Positions 9,401-17,122 of a DNA stretch of 17,122 bases are shown in pieces. Under the pieces are notes generated by a model, which made no database searches, was not told the DNA's origin, and worked only from the letters and a program-made list of their open reading frames with translations. Numbering within the stretch: position 1 is the first letter of the stretch; the number at the start of each line of letters is the position of its first letter. Position numbers and translations under genes: made by a program. Origin of the DNA: Chytridium lagenaria (Eukaryota; Chytridiomycota; Chytridiomycetes; Chytridiales; Chytridiaceae); contig JAHLKC010000304.1 of NCBI GenBank assembly GCA_025449115.1, forward strand, positions 1 through 17,122, given 5' to 3'.

Positions 9401-9776
9401 GGGGAACGAAGAAACAAGCAACGACGGCTCAGTCTACCGCAGAAGCTGAATATGTTTCACTTAGTGAAGCATCGTCACATATGATATGGGTTAGCCAACT
9501 TCTGGGGGAGTTGGGTTATACGTTTAATGACCCTCCGGTGATTTACGGCGACAACACGACAGCAAATTCCCTCGCCAGCACGCCGATAATATCGCAAAGT
9601 TCGCGACACGTGGATAGAAGGTTCCACGTCATACGAGATAGGGTTAACGCGAAGAAAATACGCGTGGAGTACCTGAACACGAAGAGCAACCTGCAGACTT
9701 GTTTACGAAAGCTTTGCCGCGAACGAAGTTTGAAGAATTACGAGCAAAGTTTGGGATGGTTAAAGTGGTTGATTAA
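6457..9776 (+). pseudogene. pol: A1 Pol: protease, integrase, reverse transcriptase, RNase H (frameshifted)
   Basis: Protease: WMLDSGATHHMTF, catalytic DSG at 6538-6546. Pre-integrase HLRMGHLGKKG and CEGCVDGKMTR form the HHCC zinc site, with a frame change near 7030. The integrase core has HVVDIVGPM, ADNGGEF and NGVAERMNR; exactly 35 residues separate the second Asp from Glu. An extra A in the run near 7320 splits it. The acidic linker (about 7850-8150) leads to reverse transcriptase with WVYKTKRDELG, ARFVAKGYSQKQG, YDVKTAFLNGKL, SLYGLVQAPM and YVDD at 8807-8818. A two-base difference from A2 near 8790 moves YVDD out of frame. A one-base loss near 9130 precedes RNase H (YADADMG, AEAEYVSL, IYGDNTTAN), and a lost A near 9683 breaks the end. 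The intended stop is TAA at 9774-9776. Confidence 0.92.
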
Positions 9777-9796
9777 AACTGCAAGGTTAGAAAGCT

Positions 9797-9807
9797 GAGG
9801 GGGAGAA
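9797..9807 (+). other. Polypurine tract of A1
   Basis: GAGGGGGAGAA directly precedes the 3' LTR, the expected plus-strand primer. A2 has the same 11 bases. Confidence 0.92.
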
Positions 9808-10207
9808 TGTTGGGTTTATTCATCTTTCTATTTTGTTTTCTCACCCACATTCGTTATTTTGTCTAAGTTATTTTTCCCCCGAACCTATTTGTTTACGCGT
9901 TATTTTAAGTTTTGAGTTGATCAGTTTATTGAGCTCCTCATTCCATTTGAGGAAGCGTTAATCCCTTTAACCTTATTACTTTATGTTTTATTTATGATAC
10001 GTAATTGGAGGGATTTACGGGTCATGAGTTCTGGTGTAAATCCCCACCCTCTACATGTATTGCGAAAAGTAGTTAACATTAATATATGGAAGTTTCGTAG
10101 TAATTACCTCCCTGTCACCGCTGGAGACTCCATCACTATTCTTTATAGTTTAATTCCCTTTATTAATAATTATAATTTAATTACAATTGAGCCCCGTAAC
10201 CCCTACA
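9808..10207 (+). repeat. 3' LTR of A1
   Basis: 400 bp, TGTTGGGTTT to CCCCTACA, differing from the 5' LTR by two substitutions and two one-base indels. Followed immediately by the AGAGG duplication and then element B in reverse orientation. Confidence 0.97.
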
Positions 10208-10212
10208 AGAGG
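10208..10212. repeat. Target site duplication AGAGG, right of A1
   Basis: Exact copy of 4976-4980, abutting the CA terminus of the 3' LTR. Confidence 0.95.
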
Positions 10213-11723
10213 ACGTCATCCTCAGATGAATCTTCATCATCATTCTCTTCCCCCAGCTCGTTGTTGGTCTTCCATTCCGTCCAGTCCCCACGCACCGTCC
10301 CTTTGTAGTCAAGTCCGAGTTTTGTCTCGTCAAAAATCACAGACTTGCTCCTCATCACGCGTTTCCCTACTGGATCATACACCCGAAAGCCCAAAGGCTC
10401 ATAACCCACAAAGACGCCTTTCTTTCGCGTTGTACTGTCCCTTCTTCCTCTGCTGCTTTGGCACATGCATGTAGGACGCACATCCAAAAATTCTGACGAG
10501 ATCAAGGTGCGGTTTCTTTCCCGTGAAGACTTCATAAGGCGTTATCGAGTCTGGATTTGACTTCCTCGGTGAGCGATTAACGAGGTATGTAGCCGTCATC
10601 ACTGCCTCTCCCCAGAACTTCATAGCAGGCCAGAATGACTCAACATGGATTTTGCCTTCTCCATGAGAGTCCGATTCATTCGTTCTGCAATTCCATTTTG
10701 CTCTGGCGAATACGGCATGGTGTAGGTGAGCGTGATCCCCTTCACTAAACACCACTCCTGAAGATCCTTGTTCTTAAACTCCCCACCGTTATCAGCTACA
10801 ATCTCTCTGAGCCTGTCAGGCTCCTGCGAGAGTACGGCCTCTTCAAGCTTCTTCAAGTTCTCACAGTAATCGATACTTGTGATTCTCCCACCAGTAAGTC
10901 GCTCCGCTTCTTCTTTGAACAGCTTGATGTACTTAACAGCTTGCGACTTCTCCTTGAGCAGGTACGTCATCGTGTATCCAGACATTGAGTCTACCGCCAC
11001 CAAATAGTACTGAGCCCCTCCAATCGATTTTGTTGACATAGGTCCAGCAAGATCAACGTGAACCCTCTCCAAGGGCTTCTTTGATCTCTTCTCCTTTGAC
11101 GGAAACGACGACCTGGTGAGTTTCCCATCCAGACACCCCTCACACAGAACATCCGAGTCGGTTCCAACCACCTTGACTCCCTTTGCCACCATTGGCAAAG
11201 TTTTGACGTTCTTTATTCCTAAGTGACCCATTCGACAGTGCCACGTGTAAACGTCATTCAGAGCCGAGCTCTTAACCCCCGTAGTCGTATGGTTTCCCTC
11301 AGGGTTCCCCTCCGTCAGGTAATATAGGTTGGATCCATCCTTCTTGAATTCTGCAACCCCAACTCCTTTTGCTGACTTGAGAATGTAACCGCCCTTAACA
11401 GGATGCGCCTCAAGACCCTTTCCACTGGCCATCCCAAGCGACACCAAGTTCCTCTTAATGCCGGGCACATACAGAACGTTCCTCAAGAAGATTGTTGACG
11501 GTTCCCCATTCACCATCACCTCCAGTTCTGCATCCCCCATCCCTGTCGCGTCGAGCTTTGTTCCTGACTCTGCCGTTCCAACGCTGCTTGAGACGTGACG
11601 AAAATTATCAAGACATTCTCGATTGAACGTCATACGGCGAGTGGCTCCAGAGTCCATGATCCACCTCATGTCCCTATTGTCTTTAGCTGTCACCGTGAAA
11701 TTCACATCAGTGGTGAATGCCAT
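10213..11723 (-). pseudogene. pol: Element B protease and integrase (5' half of pol)
   Basis: A long frame from 11723 to 10620 carries protease WIMDSGATRRMTF (DSG at 11646-11654), then WHCRMGHLGIKN and CEGCLDGKLTR (HHCC), VHVDLAGPM, ADNGGEF and NGIAERMNR, with 35 residues between the second Asp and Glu. Between AEAE-type and DNGG blocks it has about 24 extra residues relative to A1. After KSMLSHSG the frame shifts to KFWGEAVMTATYLVNRSP, and again to GVFVGYEPLGFRVYDP, continuing into an acidic tail EENDDEDSSEDDV. A1 interrupts there; the rest of Pol is at 4975-3431. The protease has RR where A1 and C have HH after DSGAT. Confidence 0.92.
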
Positions 11724-12603
11724 TGCTGATTCCGCCGTGTTGACTGATCCCTTCTTCTTCTTCCAGGATCCCTTCTTTTTCTTCCACTTGGGTTTCCCTC
11801 CCTTGCTGCTCCCTTCACCCTCGGTGTCGGAGTCGTCGTTCTTCTTTCTAGACCAGCAATCTTTCTTGAGGTGTCCGACTTTCCCACAGTGGTAACAGGT
11901 ACGTACTTCCTGTTCATTCTTCCCAGGTCCTTTTCCTTTGCCGGGAATTTCCCATTCCTCTTCACGAAGAACGCCTCCATCTGATCATCCCTTCCCTCCT
12001 TGTCTCTCAGCTTGGTCTCAAAGTCCAAAAGCCGCCCGACCACCTGGGTGTAGTCGCCAACAAGATCCTCATCCGCCTCGATCGTCGTCACAATGACATC
12101 AAAGCACTCGGGAAGCTTTGTCAATAGGTAAGAAGTCTTCTGCTCTTCCGATGTGGGTGACCAGCGGCAGCTTGCTGCTGAACGAGCTTTGAGAGAGTGC
12201 TGATGAAATCGTTCAAATCCTCTCCCTCCTTCATTTGCAGCTCCATGAGTCGGCGCATCAAGGCGTTCCTATTTGAGTGAGCCTTGCGCTCATAGGACGT
12301 CTCCAGAGCCGTCCCGACTGCTGCTGACGACTCCAGGTTCTGCACCAGAGGTAATATTCAATCCGTGATCCTTCCCTCCAGTTTTGCCCATGCCTTCTCA
12401 TCTAACTCTTCCTCCTTCTTCCTTTCCTTTTTCTCAGCTACTGTTGGAGCATCCCTGTCAGCGTATGGAGTAATCCCAGACTCAACAACGTGCCAGAGTC
12501 CCTTTGCCCTCAGGTAGGTCTTCATGCGATGCTTCCAGATGAAGAAGTCTTTGTCGTCAAACAGCTTTGGCTTCTCAGCCCCGTCTTTGTCGTCTTTGCC
12601 CAT
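11724..12603 (-). pseudogene. gag: Element B Gag with CCHC knuckle (frameshifted)
   Basis: The ATG at 12603-12601 opens MGKDDKDGAEKPKLFDDKDF, the family N-terminus. The frame stops at about 12358 and resumes as SYERKAHSNRNALMRRLMEL (12345-12121) and then TKLPECFDVIVTTIEADEDL (from 12124). A complete zinc knuckle CYHCGKVGHLKKDC is at 11897-11856 in yet another frame, followed by a Lys-rich tail (KWKKKKGSWKKKKG) that leads into the protease. At least three one-base shifts break it. Confidence 0.88.
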
Positions 12604-12622
12604 GGTACGTGTTGTAAACCTC

Positions 12623-12634
12623 GAAGTGCTACCA
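12623..12634 (-). other. Primer binding site of element B
   Basis: TGGTAGCACTTC on the minus strand, 2 nt inside the 5' LTR, identical in sequence and spacing to A1. Shared primer choice argues that A and B belong to one lineage. Confidence 0.75.
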
Positions 12635-12636
12635 AA

Positions 12637-12959
12637 TGTTGGATCCTGACGCGTACTTAGAGCTCAATAAAGACAAATGTATGTATATGATCAATTATTT
12701 TATTACATTGGAAAAACCTCGAGTTCTTATACTAAGAGCTGGCACAGTCGGCACAGTCCTAGCACAATTGGCAAAGCCGCTGTTGTCATCACTGTGCCTG
12801 CACAGTCGCAGCACAGTTCCCGCACAGTCGATGACATGGAGAATAACACGAAGAACAAAAACCAAGTAACTAAACAAACAGTAGAAAGACCAAGAGTCAT
12901 TAACCAACATAATAGCGAAAACTGACAAGTGCATATAAGTGAAGATGTAAAACCCAACA
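12637..12959 (-). repeat. 5' LTR of element B
   Basis: 323 bp, partner of 3059-3381 with three substitutions. It carries the same GCACAGT cluster (about 12742-12828). An open frame starting at 12929 runs from this LTR into the gag of C by chance. Confidence 0.95.
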
Positions 12960-12964
12960 AGGAG
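12960..12964. repeat. Target site duplication AGGAG, right of B
   Basis: Exact copy of 3054-3058, abutting the CA end of the LTR. The gag frame of element C resumes from here. Confidence 0.95.
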
Positions 12965-13933
12965 CAGTCGGCTAACAATCGTGCTAAGAACCGGATACAG
13001 TCTCAAGTGACTGATTCGGTCTTACACTTGATTGGAGAGGACTTCACGGCCAAGGAAGCGTGGGAGTGCCTCGTGTCATCATTTAAGCGTAAATCCCAAC
13101 CCAACCGCAACGCTCTCACAAGCAAGCTCACGCGTCTCAGAATGAAGGGGGACGCGTCTTTACGCGTATTTGTTGCAAAACTTTCGACAATGGTCAACCA
13201 ACTCAAGGCAGCAGGCGAGACTGTCTCCAACGAGCAACACATTGGTCACCTGCTCACCAAACTCCCGGAAGCTTACGACGTCGCGGTTGCCAACATTGAA
13301 ACGGATGACCAAGCGGTCAAGGACTACAACCTGGTCGTTGCCAGGCTTCTTGACTGTGAAGAAAAGATCAAGGACCGCGTGGAGGCATCGGAGGAAGCGG
13401 AGGCCTTCTTCACGACAAGAGCGCGTAAGGGGAAGAAACTAGCAGGAAAGGACGTGTCGAAAGGTGGAGATAAAAGATCAGTGACTTATTTTAAGTGCAA
13501 GAAGATAGGACACTATGCGAACAAGTGTCGCTCTGGGAAGATGAAGGACTCGGGGGAGTCGAGTGATGATACCTCAGAGAACGAGAGAGATGGTGGTGGT
13601 AGGAACCGTCATCGTGGGAAGTGGTGGAAGAAGCGCGCCTTGGAACAGAAGAAGTCTGCAAACACGGCGCGTGCGAGTCCAATTGCCTTTATGGCTATTG
13701 TGCGTCAGGTTGACGCGGAGGCTGGGGAAGCCTTGTCGGTTAAGCTGGCGAAGCGGGAAAACCGATGGATTCTGGACTCTGGAGCCACTCACCATATGAC
13801 CTTCTCGAAGGATGGTTTGCGGGGTTACCGCGCCGCAAGCAGCCGCGTAAAAACTGCAGAGCACGGCGAAGGGAATAAGCGTGGAGGGAGTCGGAGATTT
13901 AACCCTCAGCATCAAGTTCGGGAATACCACTAA
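12965..13933 (+). pseudogene. gag: Element C Gag and protease
   Basis: One frame stays open from the B boundary to about 13933. It carries Gag (WECLVSSFKRKSQPNRNALT, LTKLPEAYDVAVANIETDD), a knuckle YFKCKKIGHYANKC at 13487-13528, a basic Lys/Arg tail, and protease WILDSGATHHMTF with DSG at 13775-13783. The knuckle's first Cys is Tyr (TAT where TGT is expected), which should abolish zinc binding. A frame change near 13875 moves the downstream protease half (DLTLSIKFGN, KNVLYVPELTRNLISMG) to another frame. This is the longest undamaged gag frame in the window, although C is the oldest element. Confidence 0.9.
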
Positions 13934-15346
13934 AACAATCGCCCTCAAGAATGTACTCTATGTGCCGGAGCTCACGCGCAATCTCATCTCCATGGGTGCA
14001 GCAGCGTCGCGTGGCGTTGTTTTGGAGTCATCCAGGGGCAAGTATCGCCTCACACACGTCGGATTGAACGACGTGACGGCAGAGTTCAAGGTTGAGGACA
14101 ACCTATTTTATCTGGTGCAGCCAGACACCGCAGCAAACACAACGATGGGTTTGAGAAGCCAGTCGCTCAACAGCGCGCAGATTTGGCATCGACGGATGGG
14201 TCACATCTCGATGAAGGTGTTGGGTTTCGCTCACTTGACTCACAAGGACGCATCAGGATCACTCGCACCATTAGTCCGCGGCGTCGGGCGCAACACTAGA
14301 GTGATTTGGAATTTACGCGTCGTTAGAGTTGAGCGCGAACGCGCCCACTGGACTTCTAATTCACTCTCTGGACTCATTTGAATTTTCCACTTTGATTTAC
14401 CTTCCTTGATTGGTTTATTTTCTTCATGCCAGTTTAATTATAACCCTACCTGTTTGTGATTGGACATTCCCTTCTAGCCTTTAATCCCTTTGTTCCCGTC
14501 AAGGCCGAGGCACTCACAGGGCGACGGATTGACGCGTTGAGATACTCGGAAAGAAACCCTGAGGAGATGGAACGACTTCGAGAAAAGCCGCATCTCCTGG
14601 AGATTGTTGCAGATAACGGTGGGGAATTTAAGAACAAGCAGCTGGAGGCATGGTGCCTGAAGGAAGGCATCAAGCTCACGTTCACCATACCCTACACGCC
14701 TCAGCAGAACGGTGTTGCGGAAAGAATGAATCGGTCGCTCATTGAGAAGGCAAAGTGCATGCTTAGCGACACGAGTCTTGACGACAAATTCTGGGGAGAG
14801 GCCGTTACGTGTGCCACGTACTTGTACAATCGATCTCCTCGTAAGGATGGGACTTCACCTCTGGAAGGCTTCACGGGAAGGAAGCCTAACCTGAAACGCG
14901 TTCGAATCTTCGGTTCCGCATGTTACGCGCACGTCCGAAAGGAACGACGGAAGAAGATGGACAAGAACGCGCGCAAATGCATTTTCTTGGGATACGAGGC
15001 GATGGGATATCGCCTTTACGACCCAGTCACAAAGAAAGTAGTGCGCAGCAAGACTGTTGTGTTTGATGAGTTGAACACTGGAGTGTGGGAAGGGCAAGAT
15101 GCAGATGTGTCCACCTGGAAGGTGCACAGGAAGCTGCGGAAGCGATTCAGGAAGTTGCGGTGGCGATAAAGACTCTGAGGAGTCCAAAGATGAGTCATTG
15201 AGCTCTGAGGATGATGGAGGTAACGCGTCACAGGTCACTGAAGACAGCGAAGCGTTGGAGGATGATATCGAGTATGCTCAGGAAGAGAACGACGCGTCAG
15301 AAGAGTTTGAAGACGCGCCAACGTCGCCGAAAAGGACTCCTCAATG
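13884..15346 (+). pseudogene. pol: Element C pre-integrase and integrase, core partly replaced
   Basis: Protease end and pre-integrase run from 13884 to IWHRRMGHISMKV (14217). The Cys pair of the HHCC site, the first catalytic Asp and the first core strands, about 98 residues in element B, are missing and replaced by unrelated sequence (14218-14501). Coding resumes with ALTGRRIDALRYSE, ADNGGEF and NGVAERMNR, then FWGEAVTCATYLYNRSPRK, GYEAMGYRLYDPVTKK and STWK. A shift near 15120 leads to the acidic linker EESKDESLSSEDDGGNAS. The frame is cut at 15346 by A2. The enzyme would be inactive. Confidence 0.88.
14218..14501 (+). repeat. LTR-like segment replacing integrase core of C
   Basis: The segment begins TGTTGGGTTT, the exact start of the family-A LTR, and can be closed at CCCGTCA, giving TG...CA termini and 284 bp. 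Inside it is non-coding, AT-rich in its right half, and contains TTTAATCCCTTT, resembling TTAATCCCTTTAACC of the A LTR. Flanks are GAAGG on the left and AGGCC on the right, so there is no clean 5-bp duplication. A solo LTR with a flanking deletion, or a gene-conversion patch, would both fit. Confidence 0.4.
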
Positions 15347-15745
15347 TAGGGATTACGGGGCTCACTTGTAATTAAATTATAATTATTAATAAAGGGAATT
15401 AAACTATAAAGAATAGTGATGGAGTCTCCAGCGGTGACAGGGAGGTAATAACTAAGAAACTTCCATATATTAATGTTAACTACTTCTCGCAATACATGTA
15501 GAGGGTGGGGATTTACACCAGAACTCATGACCCGTAAATCCCTCCAATTACGTATCATAAATAAAACATAAAGTAATAAAGTTAAAGGGATTAACGCTTC
15601 CTCAAATGGAATGAGGAGCTCAATAAACTGATCAACTCAAAACTTAAAATAACGCGTAAACAAACAGGTTCGGGGAAAATTAACTTAGACAAAAAAAACG
15701 AATGTGGGTGAGTGAAACAAAATCGAAAGATGAAGAAACCCAACA
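15347..15745 (-). repeat. 3' LTR of A2
   Basis: 399 bp, TGTTGGGTTT to CCCTACA on the minus strand, with clearly more differences from either A1 LTR (about a dozen or more) than those show to each other. A2 therefore comes from a different source copy than A1. Confidence 0.95.
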
Positions 15746-15756
15746 TTCTCCCCCTC
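15746..15756 (-). other. Polypurine tract of A2
   Basis: GAGGGGGAGAA on the minus strand next to the 3' LTR, identical to A1. Confidence 0.92.
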
Positions 15757-15776
15757 AGCTTTCTAACCTTGCAGTT

Positions 15777-17122
15777 TCAATCAACCACTCTAACCATCCC
15801 AAACTTTGCTCGTAATTCTTCAAACTTTGTTCGAGGCAAAGCTTTCGTAAACAAGTCTGCAGGTTGCTCTTTTGTGTTCAGGTACTCCACGCGTATTTTC
15901 TTTGCGTTAACCCTATCTCGTATGACGTGGAACCTTCTATCCACGTGTCGCGAACTTTGCGATATTATTGGCGTGCTTGCGAGGGAATTTGCTGTCGTGT
16001 TGTCGCCGTAAATCACCGGCGGGTCATTAAACGTATAACCCAACTCCCCCAGAAGTTGGCTGACCCATATCATATGCGACGATGCTTCACTCAGTGAAAC
16101 ATATTCAGCTTCGGCGGTAGACTGAGCCGTCGTTGCTTGCTTTTTCGTTCCCCACACCACAGCTCCCCCGTTCAACGTGATCACAAAACCACTCGTTGAC
16201 TTCATGTCGTCTGGATCCGTTCCCATGTCGGCGTCTGCATATCCCACCAATTCCAGCTTGTCCTTTCTAGTATACTGAATTCCCAATTGCTTCGTTTGCT
16301 GTAAGTATCCACAAGTTCGGTAAAGCGCATCCCAATGCGCTGGGTAAGGGTTCTCTTGAAACCTAGCGCTCATTCCAAGCGCGAATGCTATATCAGGTCT
16401 AGTCCAATCATCGCATGCATCAAGGATCCAGTGTACTGTCGGTATCCTTGATTCTTCTCGTTCGTTTTCATTATCTCCCCTTCCATGTTCTTCAGGAGTT
16501 TCTTCACGGCGTCCATTGGGTATAGTGTAAAAGAGTTTTCGGTAATTCCAGCTTTTGACCCATCGTTTCGATGTATCTCTGCTGGAACACCACAATCTTC
16601 CCTTTTACACGATCATAGCGACATTGCCACCCCAGGACGTATCGAAAACTTGGAGCTCTTGTACCTCGGTAACGTCTCATGAATCGTTTTTCTGATCGAT
16701 CTAATTCCTCCTTGCTCGTCGACGCTTCTATGATATCATCGACGTAGACCCCTTCAAGGTGGTCCTTGCCGTTTCGCTTGTAATAAAGGCACGGATCCGC
16801 CGCTGACCGAGTAAACTTCTCCTCGTCGACTTGGAACGTGTTCAAGTCGGTGTTGAAACACATTGGTGCTTGAACGAGTCCGTAGAGCTCTTCATGCACA
16901 GGCACACCCAGTCTTCTTCCCTTCAACGACGAATCCTTCAGGCTGTTCGATATAGATCTCATGATCTTCAAGCTTGCCATTCAAGAACGCGGTCTTGACG
17001 TCGTATTGTCGAATCTCCATGTTTTCTTGACAAGCGACCGCAAGCATCACTCTCAACGTCGCTTGCTTGATGACAGGTGCGAATTTCTCGTCATAGTCGA
17101 TTCCTTGTTTTTGCGAGTAACC
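15777..17122 (-). pseudogene. pol: A2 reverse transcriptase and RNase H (partial, frameshifted)
   Basis: From the window edge: GYSQKQGIDYDEKF, YDVKTAFLNGKL, LYGLVQAPMCFN, YVDD at 16735-16746, then RNase H with ELVGYADADMG, AEAEYVSLSEA, IYGDNTTAN and SRHVDRRFHVIRDR. The natural C-terminus LFTKALPRTKFEEL...VVD with TGA at 15777-15779 is intact here, unlike in A1. Four one-base losses relative to A1 break the frame: an A near 16919, a C near 16888, a T near 16523 and an A near 16406. Conversely YVDD is in frame here but not in A1. RNase H protein is identical to A1 over more than 170 residues. Confidence 0.92.

Larger units (their letters stand above)
4981..10207 (+). mobile_element. Element A1: complete young Ty1/copia retrotransposon
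   Basis: A 5,227-bp element: LTR 4981-5380, primer site 5383-5394, gag from 5498, protease, integrase, reverse transcriptase, RNase H ending at 9776, polypurine tract 9797-9807, LTR 9808-10207. AGAGG is duplicated on both sides. All copia domains are present in order with their catalytic residues, but spread over several frames because of one- and two-base indels. It sits antisense in the integrase-reverse transcriptase linker of element B and is the youngest complete insertion in the window. Confidence 0.97.
3059..12959 (-). mobile_element. Element B: complete Ty1/copia retrotransposon
   Basis: The element runs right to left: 5' LTR 12637-12959, primer site 12623-12634, gag from 12603, protease, integrase, then an interruption by A1, then reverse transcriptase, RNase H, stop at 3431-3433, polypurine tract 3382-3392 and 3' LTR 3059-3381. 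It is flanked by AGGAG duplications. Without A1 it would be about 4.7 kb. The LTRs differ at three positions, so it is young but older than A1 inside it. Its coding frames contain several indels, and part of the reverse transcriptase appears to be missing near 4205. Confidence 0.95.
2896..15346 (+). mobile_element. Element C: old, disrupted Ty1/copia element
   Basis: The outermost retrotransposon is present as 2896-3058 and, after the B insertion, 12965-15346. When B and one AGGAG copy are removed, the gag fragment on the left joins the long gag frame on the right. Coding order is gag, protease, pre-integrase, integrase, acidic linker, as in copia. No 5' LTR or primer site is visible upstream of 2896, so the left end is truncated or decayed. 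Reverse transcriptase and the 3' end would lie beyond A2, outside the window. Its integrase is missing a stretch that includes a catalytic Asp, so the copy cannot be autonomous. Confidence 0.88.
15347..17122 (-). mobile_element. Element A2: second family-A copia copy, 3' part
   Basis: The left end is the 3' LTR (15347-15745), then polypurine tract, RNase H and reverse transcriptase reading leftward, leaving the window inside the reverse transcriptase. The left flank is CTCAA (15342-15346); its duplicate should occur at the far end, outside the window. If full length (about 5.2 kb) it would extend to roughly 20,570. It is antisense in the integrase-reverse transcriptase linker of C. Confidence 0.95.

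Noticed and set aside
9994..10308. 104-codon frame across the A1 3' LTR into element B
   Set aside because: It is the LTR frame read by chance into antisense B sequence; the Ser-rich tail is the reverse complement of the acidic linker.
12929..12964. Gag frame of C appears to start inside the B LTR
   Set aside because: The LTR part is a chance in-frame extension; the real Gag N-terminus is at 2896-3058 on the other side of B.

Overview
This is eukaryotic nuclear DNA, mostly transposable elements. Spliceosomal-type introns and a poly(A) signal on the left, and Ty1/copia LTR retrotransposons on the right, rule out a bacterial or organellar source. The lineage cannot be fixed from the sequence. 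Very short introns (45-87 nt) and an unusual copia clade fit a protist, alga, oomycete or fungus better than a plant or animal, but this is only inference.

Layout. (1) 115-1813: a previously unlabelled seven-exon gene on the + strand, unrecognised product. It is acidic and Ser/Arg-rich at the N-terminus and Arg/Ser-rich at the C-terminus, and is followed by AATAAA at 1835. Its fifth intron is swollen by a hairpin-forming repeat. (2) 1841-2895: gene-free, with TACG palindromes (1925-2055) and a degenerate ~90-bp tandem array (2408-2765) sharing a GTATACCG motif with the hairpin. (3) 2896-15346: element C, an old copia element on +, cut into pieces. (4) 3059-12959: element B, a complete copia element on - inserted into the gag of C (323-bp LTRs, target duplication AGGAG). 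(5) 4981-10207: element A1, a complete copia element on + inserted into the pol of B (400-bp LTRs, target duplication AGAGG). (6) 15347-17122: element A2, the 3' end of a second family-A copy on -, inserted into the pol of C and running off the window.

The order of events is therefore C, then B into C, then A1 into B; A2 entered C separately. LTR divergence agrees: 3 substitutions per 323 bp in B, 2 substitutions plus 2 single-base indels per 400 bp in A1. All three nested insertions are antisense to the element they entered. Both A insertions fall in the same place, the acidic linker between integrase and reverse transcriptase.

All elements have the copia order gag (CCHC knuckle), protease (DSG), integrase (HHCC, DD35E), reverse transcriptase (YVDD), RNase H. 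A and B share a 12-nt primer site that is not the common copia one. Every polyprotein is broken by single-base indels, yet A1 and A2 differ only by synonymous changes across RNase H. The host gene also needs two one-base shifts. This points to very recent breakage or to indel errors in the assembly. No clearly new biological system was found. The most original items are the spliced gene with its repeat-filled intron, the target pattern of family A, and the replaced integrase segment in C.
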